Origin: Sthenelais limicola
Lineage: Eukaryota; Annelida; Polychaeta; Phyllodocida; Sigalionidae
Length of the DNA stretch: 64,000 nucleotides
Assembly (NCBI GenBank): GCA_942159475.1
Contig: OW804094.1
Span: 135,704,755 to 135,768,754, forward strand
Direction of reading: 5' to 3'
Positions within the stretch are counted from its first letter, which is position 1. Each line of letters opens with the position of its first letter. The translations under genes and the position numbers were made by a program. A model generated the notes under the pieces. The model worked only from the letters and a program-made list of their open reading frames with translations, did not search any database and was not told where the DNA came from. Shown here one piece after another: positions 11,323 to 21,107 of the stretch.

Positions 11323-11547
11323 GGGTCAGATCTTCAGAAAATGTACAATTCGTCTTTATCAATCCTCTCAAATAGCCCACATTTAAGACAAAAATGAGCT
11401 TCAAAATGCAGTTTAACATAGCAGAACTGGTACTTTAAATCAATGCGACACTAGATATACCCAGTATTCTTCATTTTTCAGCCTAATTTAGGAGAATTTC
11501 CTAAATTTGTAGAGCTGCTAATTGTACAATTTAGGAAAATCTGATCC
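11323..11547 (-). mobile_element. MITE-A copy 13
   Basis: Full-length reverse copy, gggtcagatcttcag to ggaaaatctgatcc. It begins 8 bp after MITE-C copy 1 ends. Confidence 0.88.
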
Positions 11548-12156
11548 ATGTAACAGCTAAATCACTGGGACGCCAGAGCAGCTTAAGGCACACGATGACA
11601 GCATGATCTTTTCCAACCGCTCACGGTTCCGGAGACATTTCATTAAGGATATTATAAACTCGTAAAAATGGCCTCTAATTACACCAACCAGACGCCCAAT
11701 GTATACCAACTAGGAGGGATGCGTTAATTACAGAACATTTCCAGCACAGGAATTGTAGGTATATATTATTTAGGTTTTCAGGTGTTATTCCGTGCTGAGA
11801 TGTAATGCTTGTGTTAAAGGAGCTGGTTGGATTAGATATAATCCCTAGGCAGTAGTTGGAAACATTATAAAACCTGATAAGATAAGCCAGATATATGATA
11901 CTGTTGCGCTGAGAGAGAGTCCAGGAAGCGTGCACACCTAGCGTGCATTCGCATATTATAGAAAGATATTGCAGATGCAAGATATATTTTTATGAATAGT
12001 TTGAGAAATCACCTGCAGCAAACACAAGGACATTTAAAGATAATATATTTCCCCCATTCTTCTCAATCGTCATGAGGACAATGGGGGACTAAGGTAAACC
12101 TAAACTGTGATGAATCAATATGAGTGTTTGTATGCATGGGGCCTACTATAATCCCC
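11548..12156. other. No gene or recognised repeat
   Basis: About 600 bp of AT-rich sequence. A 101-codon minus-strand open frame (11675-11980) has no recognisable family and no clear splice signals, so I do not call it a gene. Confidence 0.45.
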
Positions 12157-12400
12157 TATAGCCAAGTGGCTAAAGCATTAGACTTTCAAACTGTGACATT
12201 GTGACTAATATCTTCATATCTGGGACTCGGTATTTTTGGCGAAAATGGTTTTCGCACGGGCCACGATACGTCTAGGCCCACAGCCTCTCAGATAAGATAA
12301 GAATGGTATGTCAGTGATTGGACGCCTACTGCACTAATGGTTTTTCTGTCCATGGAGTAGGCGTTTAATGGGATTATAATGACATTTTGTCGCGGGAGGC
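12157..12400 (+). repeat. tRNA-derived SINE-like element, copy 2
   Basis: The head reads agccaagtggctaaagc, a good polymerase III A box, with a tRNA-like continuation but a degraded B box. The body from about 12283 matches 3768-3900. This head-plus-body layout is typical of tRNA-derived SINEs; no poly(A) or simple tail is obvious. Confidence 0.5.
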
Positions 12401-12408
12401 TCTGGCTT

Positions 12409-12595
12409 AAAGCTGCATTCTCAGCTACTATGACCAAAGATATCTGACCAATTGCATTCATATTATGACTGATAGGACTGAGTTCATCAATATTCTGCTG
12501 CTGTTATATGTTTGTACACGAATTTGAAGGTATACATATATATATATATAGATCCGACGAGAGAAAACTGCCGCCAATGAGCGATAATAAGTGAC
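12409..12595 (+). repeat. Repeat R-8, copy 1
   Basis: Begins ttaaagctgcattctcagct and ends near aatgagcgataataag. The block tcaatattctgctgctgtta is shared with 17333-17500; a related copy lies at 54222. An (AT)n run lies at about 12533-12550. Unknown class. Confidence 0.55.
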
Positions 12596-12853
12596 AATTT
12601 CATCATATTTCCCAATATACCCAGGACATTCCCCCATACACCCGGGGGTTGGGGGTTGCTATTGACAAGTGCATTAGGGATACAAAATTGAAAATGAATG
12701 GTTATTTCAACACATGAGGCGAGGCTCTTTCCCCATAGTGAATATCCTGGCAAACAGGGTTGTTCCACCATATGTGAACTGGGTACAAAATGGCCATTAA
12801 ACCCAGAAGCTGGGTGCTGGTGCCTAAACCCCTTATTAGCCTTTACATACAGT

Positions 12854-13084
12854 GGGTGAAGTCGCCTGAAAATGTACAATTCACCTTCACCAATCCTCTC
12901 AAATAATCCAAATTTCAGACAAAAATAAAGTCCAAAAGACAGTTCAGCCTAAACATATTGCTGGAATCAATGCAATGCCAAATATACTCGAATTTACCTA
13001 GTATTGACCACATTGCAGCCTAATTTAGCAGAGTCTACTCAATGTGTTCTGTTGCCGATTGTACATTTTCTGAAAATCTGACCC
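12854..13084 (-). mobile_element. MITE-A copy 14
   Basis: gggtgaagtcgcctgaaaat at the left and ctgaaaatctgaccc at the right, so the two ends carry the two alternative terminus types. Confidence 0.9.
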
Positions 13085-13254
13085 ATGTATAGGATGGTGC
13101 ATCTGTAGCCAAGTGTGTGTTTATGCATGATGTTGGAGTGAGAAGGCTGTGTAGGAGGCCCCTGATCACTCAACACACTCCTAAGTCCAGTGTTTCCTTC
13201 TCAACATGCCATCAAGAGCCGTAGCGTCAGGCTATGGCACATTAGTTGCATTAA

Positions 13255-13696
13255 AGGGTCTCTAAACCCCAAAATATTATAAGAAAATTTCTTTGCTATT
13301 ATTCAAATGTAGCGGCTCCAGTGGTACTTAATGTAACATTCACTGAGTTTTACCCATTTACATGAGGGAAAATGTAGTTCCACTGTTTAACACTCCATTC
13401 AGGGCGCCACCATTAGCTTATGTCACAAGGAAGCAAAATCTTGAAATGAACATGCAATGTACATAACACACAATTTAGGAGAGATGTTGCGTACATTTCA
13501 GGCAAATACTTAGTGACATCACTCAGTGCCCTCTTGTGCTAAACAGACCTTTTCAACTAAGCTTTCTCAATATGTGCCTCTGAGTGACTATAAGTTAGAT
13601 ATAAGTGGAGGTAAAAAAATGGGATTTGGGTGTTGTACTTATGGCTCCATAAAGTTTGTTGACCTATAAGTGATCATGAACCCGTTTATTGACCCT
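13255..13696. mobile_element. TTAA-flanked non-autonomous element
   Basis: A 442-bp unit bounded by inverted ends agggtctctaaacccc and its imperfect complement finishing ttattgaccct. It is directly flanked by ttaa on both sides (13251-13254 and 13697-13700). TTAA target duplication is characteristic of piggyBac and Kolobok transposons. Only one copy is seen here and it has no transposase. Confidence 0.6.
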
Positions 13697-13697
13697 T

Positions 13698-14320
13698 TAA
13701 AGCTGCATTCCCAGCTAAATTCTATTAAAATTAAAGATGAATATGGATCGTTTATTTGAGAGAAATCTGAATTAATAAAGACTTTTGCGTTGTTTATTAA
13801 CTTTCTAATATGCTGCATAATTCTGCATAGTTCTGCATAGTTCTGCACTTGAGACTGCTGAACAGTGCTGCATTTTGCATTTGATAGGCATGAGATTTGG
13901 TGAGATCTCATCTAATTTGAGTTTCATTCCTAAACCTTTCTCATTTTAACACATTATCGATTTCGTATTCTTTATTACAGATATACTTTTTCATATTTTG
14001 TTCTACCATTTCAACAAAATAGTCTGTGACAATTTTGGGTTTCCGTAATAAACATGTTTTTCACTCACTAAAAAGTGTACGAAGATGTCTCAACATCACG
14101 ATTCTCCTGCCATCTTAAATTATCATTACTATTTCAATGCAATTGACATTTCATTTGAAAGGTTGACATTGGAAACCATAATTAGTCTCAAAAGAAAAAA
14201 TAATTAGTCTCAACAGAAAAAGGACAAATTCGAGACAATTGATACAAATTGTATGGCAAACAGCACAGGAAAATTACTATCTAAGGAACGTAGGCATAGA
14301 TATGTAACATAGGCTTCAAG
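13698..14320. other. No gene recognised
   Basis: AT-rich. It opens with ttaaagctgcattcccagct, the first 20 bp of repeat R-8, but the rest of R-8 does not follow. Two near-identical aattagtctcaa-agaaaa runs lie at about 14182-14222. Confidence 0.4.
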
Positions 14321-14348
14321 ATAGCGATAGCGATAGCGATAGCGATAG
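14318..14348 (+). repeat. (GATAGC)n microsatellite
   Basis: About five tandem copies of a 6-bp unit immediately before a MITE-B terminus. Confidence 0.85.
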
Positions 14349-14349
14349 C

Positions 14350-14741
14350 TGTAATGTGTTACAGGAAGATGAGTCACAAGTCGAAAAATGGAATTTGAAA
14401 ATGGATTTTAAGAAAAGATGAGATCAGGCCGGTTCCAATAATAGTAAACAGCAGGACATATAATAAGTATTTCTATATTTTAAATTTGATATTTTTATTT
14501 TTGAAAAAAAGTTTGCAATATTTCTGGTTGGATATTTACTTGTAAAGTAGCTAAATAGACTATCTAGGATGACCTTAGAAATGCATGAAAATATCTAATG
14601 ACATTTTGTACATGTATTCATACGATTTAGATCATTAGAAAGCCCCAACATGAGAACATTCCTACAAAGAGATCCTGTAAATAAAACATAAGAAAATACG
14701 AATTTCGCGACTTGTGACTCATTTTCCTGCAACACATCACA
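14350..14741 (+). mobile_element. MITE-B, complete copy
   Basis: Complete uninterrupted copy (392 bp) with tgtaatgtgttacaggaaga at the left, and cgacttgtgactcattttcc followed by tgcaacacatcaca at the right. It is a good reference for the family. No coding capacity. Confidence 0.9.
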
Positions 14742-15245
14742 TATAGTCGATTAGGATCATCTGATGTTGGTTTATTGGGGGTAAGTGCTTTCACCCCGCG
14801 TAGGCCCATATCTAATGGCAGTAGAGTATGGCATGGGTGGGGGGTGGAGTGGGTGATCGAGCTCTCCACAGGCAACCAGCTATCAGGATAATCCTATTCT
14901 AAAGCCTAATCCATGCCCAAACATTGCTTCAGTGGTAAGCCAAGTGGTTGACACTACACATGGGGTTGGCTAATCTGGGCTGGAGCTTGGTAGACGCCGA
15001 CCAGACGAGATAAGATATTGATCATCATACGGGTTGGGCAAGGCTTATCACATTGGGAGATTCCCATGAAAACACTTGTAGAAGATTGAGAGTATTGGAG
15101 GCGACGCGACACCAACGCGACACTGTGTAAGCGATATGGACACCAGCACATCCATCAAGTCGCCATCCTCCCTCTTCACACACTCCACTTGTGCTACAAT
15201 GTGATTAGGGACAATCTCACCTGCAGATCTGCAAATCAGGGCTGA
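14742..15245. other. Mostly unique stretch; weak minus-strand exon-like frame
   Basis: On the minus strand, bases 15230-15050 stay open and look mildly coding (residues include GEIVPNHIVAQVECVKRE). A strong donor-like string, cag|gtgagat, lies at about 15221, close to an acceptor-like ttgcag. The overlapping splice-like strings are contradictory and no family is recognised. Confidence 0.25.
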
Positions 15246-15249
15246 AGTA

Positions 15250-15965
15250 TTGTGGTCGGAGGCGTCGAGTGGAGGGAGTGGGTAGAGAGAGGGGAAGGGG
15301 GAGAAAGAGACAGGGTGGGGTGGAGAGGGTGGGGGGGATGGGGGAGAAGGGAAAGAGTGGAGGGAGAAGGGAAAGAGAGAGGGGAAGGGGGAGAGGGGGT
15401 GGGGGAAGGGGAGAAGGAAGAGAGGGTGTGTGGGGGGAGAAGGGAGAGAGAATGTGGGGGAAGGGGTGAAGGGAGAGAGTGTGTGAAGGGAGAGAAAGGA
15501 GAGAGGGTTTATGCGGGGAGAAAGGAGAGAGGGTGTGTGGGGGAGAAAGGAGAGAGAATGTGGGAGTGAGGGGAGAAAGGAGAGAGGGGGTATGGGGGAG
15601 AAGGGAGAGAGGGTGTGGGAGTGAGGGGAGAAGGGAGAGAGGGTGTGGGAGTGAGGGGAGAAGGGAGAAAGGGTGTGGGGAGGGAGATAGTGTAGGGGAG
15701 AAGGAGGAGAGAATATGGAGAGAGAAGTGGGAGAGGGAGAGGGAGAGAGAGTGTGGGAAGAAGGGAGAGAGACAGTGTGTTGGAGAAGGTGAGCGAGGTT
15801 GGGGAGAAGGGAGAGAGATATCATTGTTTGGGGAAGAAGGGTGAGAGAGAGTGGGGGATAAGAGGGAGAGGGGTGGGGCAGAAGGAAGAGAGATAGTGTA
15901 TGGGGGGCGAATGGAGAGAGAGTGTGGGAGAAGGCAGAGAGAGTGGAGGGAAGAGAAAGGGCGAG
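15250..15965 (+). repeat. Polypurine minisatellite
   Basis: About 0.7 kb almost entirely G and A on the plus strand, with a variable unit of roughly 20-24 bp (gggagaaggga, gagagggtgtg). The 340-codon minus-strand frame through it (15048-16070) is low-complexity Ser/Pro/Leu/His sequence, not a protein gene. GA-richness continues more weakly to about 16215. Confidence 0.9.
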
Positions 15966-16215
15966 AGACGAGAAAGGGATAAAGAAAGTGTAACCTAGAG
16001 AGATAATAGGAGAGACAAACACAATGTCTGTATTGCTTTGAATAACGTCCCGCTGGCGTGATGTACGCAAAGTAAACCATTAAAAAAGAGAGAGCTAAAG
16101 AGAGAAAGATAGAGACAAAAGGAGAATAGAAAAAACAGAGATAGAGAGATACGAAAGGTAGAGATCTCGAGCTAAAACGACAGGGGAAGAGACAGAGAGA
16201 GATCTGAGTAACGGG

Positions 16216-17055
16216 AGAATAAGAAAAGATTCTGGAATAAGGAAAAATGAATGTTCAAAAGTCATGGGAGCAGGTGAAAAATTATCTCAAATTGTCGCCA
16301 TGATTGATGAATTTGAAAGGCAGTTGTTTCAAGAGCCCGCAGCCGTTGTCCACAATGAATTGCTGCCCGGATTTAAAGATTGTTTTCGTATTCAGCCCAT
16401 TGTCGCCTGCGATAAAGGCTGAATATCGCGCGACACATTCTGTTCATGCAGTCCCTCCCGTTACAAGAAAAAGGAAACTTTCCGAATGAAACTCGGTTGG
16501 CGAGGCTTTATTTTTGCAAAAAGCTCTCCTTCCTTCATGAAATTACAATGAAATCCTTAATGAAATCAGCCTATTGATCGATGTCAAGGCGGAATTTGAA
16601 AAGTCTGAGCACTAAATTGAGTTGAATCGGCCACTAAGCGAAACTAGGTTGGACTTAAAGAGATAAGGAAAAGGATTAGGCCCCGCGCTTGAGTAATAGG
16701 TGATGAAAACCAGTGGTAAACCAGTTTGCAGGCAGGAGATGGTTATAGCATAGAAAGAGCGTCTGAATAATAATCAAGTCCTTTTCAATGTCCATTATGA
16801 AGATGGAAAACACGAAGGAGTATTCATGAATGCCATTAATCCGTCACTATGGTGGGAAATAATGTTTTCTGTTGTTTTTCGCTGCATATTGATAAGGGCT
16901 TTCGACCTGAGCTTAATCAGTTTCTCAAGCGAGTACCACAAATGAAATGTATTTGAGTTTAAGTGGTTGTCAAGGCAATCTTTGTTATTATTATGTTAAA
17001 TTTAATTATGTTTCTAGTTTAACCTGGAGATGATATTCTTTCGTGGTTTATGTAT
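16216..17055. other. Longest repeat-free stretch of the first 20 kb
   Basis: About 840 bp with balanced composition and no match to any repeat family here. A 61-codon plus frame (16304-16489) has no recognised family. It could hold conserved non-coding sequence, which only cross-species alignment could show. Confidence 0.35.
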
Positions 17056-17057
17056 AT

Positions 17058-17292
17058 GGGTCAGATTTTTAGAAAATGTACAATTGGCAGCTGATCACAT
17101 TTAGTGAACTATGCTAAATTAGGCTGCAATTTGATCAATACTAGGTAAATTTGAGTATATTCGGCATTGCATTGATTCTAGCAATCTGTTTGGTTAGGTT
17201 GAACTGTATTTTGAACTTTATTTTCGTCTGAAATGTAAGTTATTTGAGAGGATTGGCGAAGGTGAATTGTATATGTTCTTAAAATCGGACCC
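17058..17292 (+). mobile_element. MITE-A copy 15
   Basis: Full-length, gggtcagatttttag to cttaaaatcggaccc, atat on both sides. Confidence 0.9.
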
Positions 17293-17332
17293 ATATATCA
17301 TATTTAAATGATTTGGGGAAAATTGATTCCGT

Positions 17333-17500
17333 TAAAACTGCATTCTCAGCTATCACGACAAAACAAATCTTACCAAATGCATGCATGTTATGACTTATAG
17401 GACTGGATTTATCAATATTCTGCTGCTGTTATATGTTTATACACAAATTTAAAGTCTAATCACCGAGAAAAAACTTCTGTCGATGAGCGATAATAAGGGA
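17333..17500 (+). repeat. Repeat R-8, copy 2
   Basis: ttaaaactgcattctcagct to atgagcgataataag, matching 12409-12595 without the AT run. Confidence 0.6.
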
Positions 17501-17662
17501 AGTGATTGCATGAAAGGATTTGGGCGGGTCCTCCAAATACAAATGAGAACGTTTTAGAAGCCCTGTAGCAAAATCCTCAAAAACTTTGGTCCAATGACCT
17601 TTAGATGAATTGAAAACGAATGGAACATTAAGTAGAAAATGTTCAGTTTTTGACCAACGTTA

Positions 17663-17901
17663 GGATGACATCGCCAGAAAATGTACAATTCCCCTTTACC
17701 AACCTTCTAAAATAATCCAAATTTAATACACAAATAAGGTTAAAAATTCAGTCCAACATAACCAAACAGATTGTTTGTTTGAATCAAGGCAACATCAAAT
17801 ATACTCAGATTTACCTGGTACTAACCATTTCTCAGTCTGATTTACCAGAATTAACTAAATATGTAGATCTGCAGATTGTACATTTTCTGAAGATCTGACC
17901 C
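17663..17901 (-). mobile_element. MITE-A copy 16
   Basis: Left terminus ggatgacatcgccagaaaat, right terminus ctgaagatctgaccc. Subtype with ccccttta near the left end. Confidence 0.87.
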
Positions 17902-18387
17902 TTTAACTGACAGCGCAGCTTCAAGAGAAATTCCTCACGTCCATATGATCCCCAGCAATGAAACGCCTTCTAAACTGAAACCAATTTCTAGATAACTTTC
18001 ACCCACAGTTGATATATATATATATAACATATGCACTGAAGCAATGAGATTACCCAAAAAAAACTTAGACCGCCCAACTAGTTAGGTTCCCCTGATATTT
18101 GACTGCAACGTACCCTGTTATAGATCATTGGAATTAGTCAGCGCTACCTGTGGCCGTATCAGGGGGCCAGATAAAGTCTAGATTTGTGTCTGGGCTGCCA
18201 GAAAGCCTCCACCAGTCCCCCAATGTGGCTTATTCCCTGCCAACTATCACGGGCGGCATCAAATGACACCCTCATGCCCTGTGGTTGGCCTTTCCAGGGG
18301 CATAGAGGAGGGGGAGGGCGATGACGAGGGGGAGGGGGTTTATAGAGGGGGCACGCCCCCACCCCCATTTCTGGTGCCAAGTATTTA

Positions 18388-18424
18388 AGGGGCGGTCTCC
18401 ACTGGCTGCGGTAAGCTCTGTGGT
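18388..18424 (+). repeat. FB-1 foldback, single-arm fragment
   Basis: Only the first ~37 bp (aggggcggtctccactggct and onward) survive, preceded by tta. The second arm is absent. Confidence 0.65.
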
Positions 18425-18427
18425 TTA

Positions 18428-18525
18428 GATTGTATTCCATAGTACATGTAATATGAAATATATATGTATATGTAATATATATGTAATATATGTGTATATA
18501 TGTATATGTAATATAAATAGAAACT
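18428..18525. repeat. (TATATG)n-like low-complexity run
   Basis: AT-rich microsatellite-like sequence with tatatgtatatgtaatat repeats. Confidence 0.75.
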
Positions 18526-18536
18526 AGGTGTGCACT

Positions 18537-18800
18537 ACTGGTCCTGGGTATGACCATAAAGTGCCTTTCTGTCTCTTTTTCTCTGTCTCTCTCTCCCTTC
18601 TTCTCTATCTCTATTTCCTGGGTATGACCATAAACTGCCTCCCTCTCAGCTCTCCCGCCCTTGATATAACCATATTAAATGTGTTGATAGGGGCGTAACG
18701 CTACCAATCTTACTCACCCACTCTCAGCTCTCCTGCCCTTGATATAACCATATTAAATGTGTTGATAAGGGTGTAAAGCAACCAATCTCTCTCACTCACT
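18537..18800 (-). repeat. Repeat R-6, left arm of a large inverted structure
   Basis: Starts near cctgggtatgaccataaagt, runs through a CT-rich tract, and contains two tandem units of the form agctctc..cgcccttgatat..gtgttgataa. Its reverse complement forms 19170-19458 about 370 bp downstream, so the pair makes a ~0.9-kb foldback. Single arms of the same repeat occur at 43128-43310 and 53695-53962. Confidence 0.75.
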
Positions 18801-19169
18801 AGGTATGCACTATCTGCAACATTGCAGGTCTTCCAATTGAATCTATTGTACCACTAGTTATTTGTGAAGGCAATAAAGTATCGCAGCTAACTACAGAGAA
18901 TCATCACAAACTATAGATATACAGTGGGAAAACCCAACTCTTCCTGACTATTTCCATTCTAGTAGGGATACTCATGCCTTCCACCCCAGTCCCACAGCTG
19001 AAGTTCCTCATACACTATTGGTTCCTCTATACTTTACATTCTTTAGTCATTATTGTTATATTTACTGTGCCTTCATTGTTGGCCTATTTGATCATAAAAT
19101 AACATATCTTTGGTTCGTCTGTAGTCTGTAGTCCTGTATTCCATTCAACTAAGATACTAATATATACTG
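18801..19169. other. Spacer between R-6 arms
   Basis: About 370 bp of non-repetitive AT-rich sequence separating the inverted R-6 arms. No coding signal. Confidence 0.45.
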
Positions 19170-19458
19170 GACTTAGTGAGTGAGTGAGATTGGTTGCTTT
19201 ACGCCCTTATCAACACATTGAAGGTTATATCAAGGGTGGGAGAGCTGAGAGGGAGTGAGTGAGTGAGATTGGTTGCTTTACGCCCTTATCAACACATTGA
19301 AGGTTATATCAAGGGCGGGAGAGCTGAGAGGGAGTGAGTGAGTGAGATTGGTTGCTTTACGCCCTTATCAACATATTGAAGGTTATATCAAGGGCGGGAA
19401 AGCTGAGAGGGACAGAGAAAAAGACACAGAAAGGCACTTCATGGTCTTGCCCAGGACT
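19170..19458 (+). repeat. Repeat R-6, right arm with three 79-bp tandem units
   Basis: gattggttgctttacgccct recurs at about 19188, 19267 and 19346 (period 79 bp), each followed by aaggttatatcaagggcggg. It closes with ggcacttcatggtcttgccc, the complement of the left arm's start. Confidence 0.82.
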
Positions 19459-19593
19459 TATTAAGTCCACTTGTTATAATACAGTTAAACAAACAACTGT
19501 GGTGAGATCTTGATGAAATTGTAATTATTTACAAAGGCCCATGATCGATAAGGGCCACCATTAGATCATCGTTAAATTAAAGGTAGATTGTTA

Positions 19594-19798
19594 TACCCTG
19601 CCCACACACAGCCGATTTGCCCCCCGATTGTCCCCCCGATTTGGGTCTCCCGATGAGTCCTATGATTTCATTTCAAACCCTGGTTTATGTTTTTGAAATA
19701 ACATAAACAATGTTTTGAAATGAGATCTTAGGATTCATCAGGAGACCCAAATCGCGGGGCAATCGGGGGGCAAATCGGCTGTGTGTGTACAGGTCCTA
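19594..19798. mobile_element. FB-2 foldback, copy 2
   Basis: taccctgcccacacacagcc on the left, ggctgtgtgtgtacaggtcc on the right. The flanks can be read as tta on both sides (19591-19593, 19799-19801), a third family member with that duplication. Confidence 0.8.
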
Positions 19799-19944
19799 TT
19801 AGTGTGTAATTAATGTGTCCAGTAGGGTTTAAGATCCTCCTCACAGACTAGAGAAGCAGAAACTTCCTATAATGGGATTCTGACGATAAAATAAACAACA
19901 ACAAAGTTTATACCCGTTCTGGAGGCTTGTTGGCGGCTTTACCA

Positions 19945-20318
19945 GGGTCGTGTTTTCAGAAAATGTACAATTGGCAGCTGTACAAGTACATTCTGCTAGA
20001 TTAGGCTGCAATTTGGTCAATACTATGTCAATTCGAGTATATGGGTCAGATTTTTAGAAAATGTACAATTCGCCTTCACCAATCCTCTCAAATGCCCGGT
20101 ATTCTTCATTTTTCAGCCTAATTCATCCTAATTTCCCAAATGTGTAGAGCTGCCAATTGTACCTTTTCTGAAAATCTGACCCATATTCGGCATTGCATTG
20201 ATTGTGGCAATCTGTTTGGTTAGGTTGAACTGTATTTTGAACTTTATTTTCGTCTGAAATTCGGGATATTTGAGAGGATTGGTGAAGGTGAACTGTACAT
20301 TTTCTGGTGACTTCACCC
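19945..20318 (+). mobile_element. MITE-A copy 17, hosting another MITE-A
   Basis: Outer copy: gggtcgtgttttcag at the left, ggtgacttcaccc at the right. A shorter MITE-A (20043-20182) interrupts it at the gagtatat|attcgg site. Confidence 0.88.
20043..20182 (-). mobile_element. MITE-A nested in MITE-A, internally deleted
   Basis: Only 140 bp, with both termini intact but the centre deleted (ctctcaaatg joins directly to cccggtattc). The outer copy's gagtatattcgg becomes gagtatat ... atattcgg, which gives an atat 4-bp duplication read directly from the host. Confidence 0.9.
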
Positions 20319-20446
20319 ATCAGGGAGGGAGGGGTGTGTGGGTTGGGTGGGAGGGGGGGGGTACAATCCAGGCCTGGGTAAAACGCCCGCCAGCGACTGC
20401 CTGCAGCGTCTTCATGAAAAGGATTATGTTTCAATGTTCAACCTGT

Positions 20447-20681
20447 GAGTCAGATTTTCATAAAATGTACAATTGGCAGATCAACATATTTAGGAAATTC
20501 TGTTAAATTAGGCTAAAAAATGAAGAATACCAGGTATATCTGAGTATGTTTAGTATCGCATTGATTTAAAGTATCAGTTCTGTTATGTTAAACTGCATTT
20601 TGAAGCTCATTTCTGTCTTAAATGTGAGTTATTTGAGAGGATTGGTGAAGGTGAATTGTACATTTTCTGAAAATCTGACCC
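20447..20681 (+). mobile_element. MITE-A copy 18
   Basis: gagtcagattttcat to ctgaaaatctgaccc, flanked by ctgt on both sides (4-bp duplication). Confidence 0.9.
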
Positions 20682-20933
20682 CTGTGCAGTTCACCTCCCT
20701 TGGGCACAGTGTTGGGGACTGGTCTCGGCACACGGCTACTGGACAAGGCTGCAGTTTAAAGTCTTGATGGATCGTTTGTCATTGCTTCATTCCATGTTAA
20801 TATAAGTTTTTTTAGCAATTGATTGTTATTACAACAGATTCTATTAAATTGGGCGTCAAATTTAGTGCGATAAATAAACAACTGTTTTTCTGCCAGCAAA
20901 ATACAGCTTTGGGGCATCTTTCCTATCGTATTA

Positions 20934-21070
20934 GGGTCAGATCGACAGAAAAAGTACAATTTGTCTTCACCAATCCTTTCAAATAACCATTATTTGAGAA
21001 GAAAATTCGGTTCAACATACAGTTCAACATAACCAGACAGATTAATTGAATGAATACTATACAGAATATA
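20934..21070 (-). mobile_element. MITE-A copy 19, left half, split by the PLE
   Basis: Left part of a reverse MITE-A (gggtcagatcgacag, cttcaccaatcctttc) up to the retroelement insertion point. The right half continues at 25433-25538. Copies at 28867 and 50590 show the uninterrupted sequence tacaatacagaatatactca at the same place. Confidence 0.92.
21055..21070 (+). repeat. Target site duplication, left
   Basis: tactatacagaatata, repeated exactly at 25433-25448. It defines the outer limits of the PLE insertion. Confidence 0.92.
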
Positions 21071-21107
21071 TATTTAAAAATCCTTTTCCCAGTTTGGGAG
21101 AAAAAAT
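21071..21107 (+). repeat. PLE inverted repeat, left arm
   Basis: 37 bp starting tatttaaaaatccttttccc. Its perfect reverse complement is at 24765-24801. This arm is in frame with ORF1 and encodes IFKNPFPSLGEK. Confidence 0.92.

Noticed and set aside
15048..16070. 340-codon minus-strand frame rich in Leu-Ser-Pro-Phe.
   Set aside because: Product of the polypurine minisatellite on the other strand; low complexity and no domain. Only its last ~60 codons are non-repetitive and these lack a convincing exon structure.
19170..19440. CRISPR array.
   Set aside because: The 79-bp units are contiguous near-identical repeats without unique spacers, in an animal-type genome.
21046..21070. ATG at 21046 as the start of PLE ORF1.
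   Set aside because: It lies in MITE-A sequence outside the target duplication boundary, so it is only fused in frame by chance.
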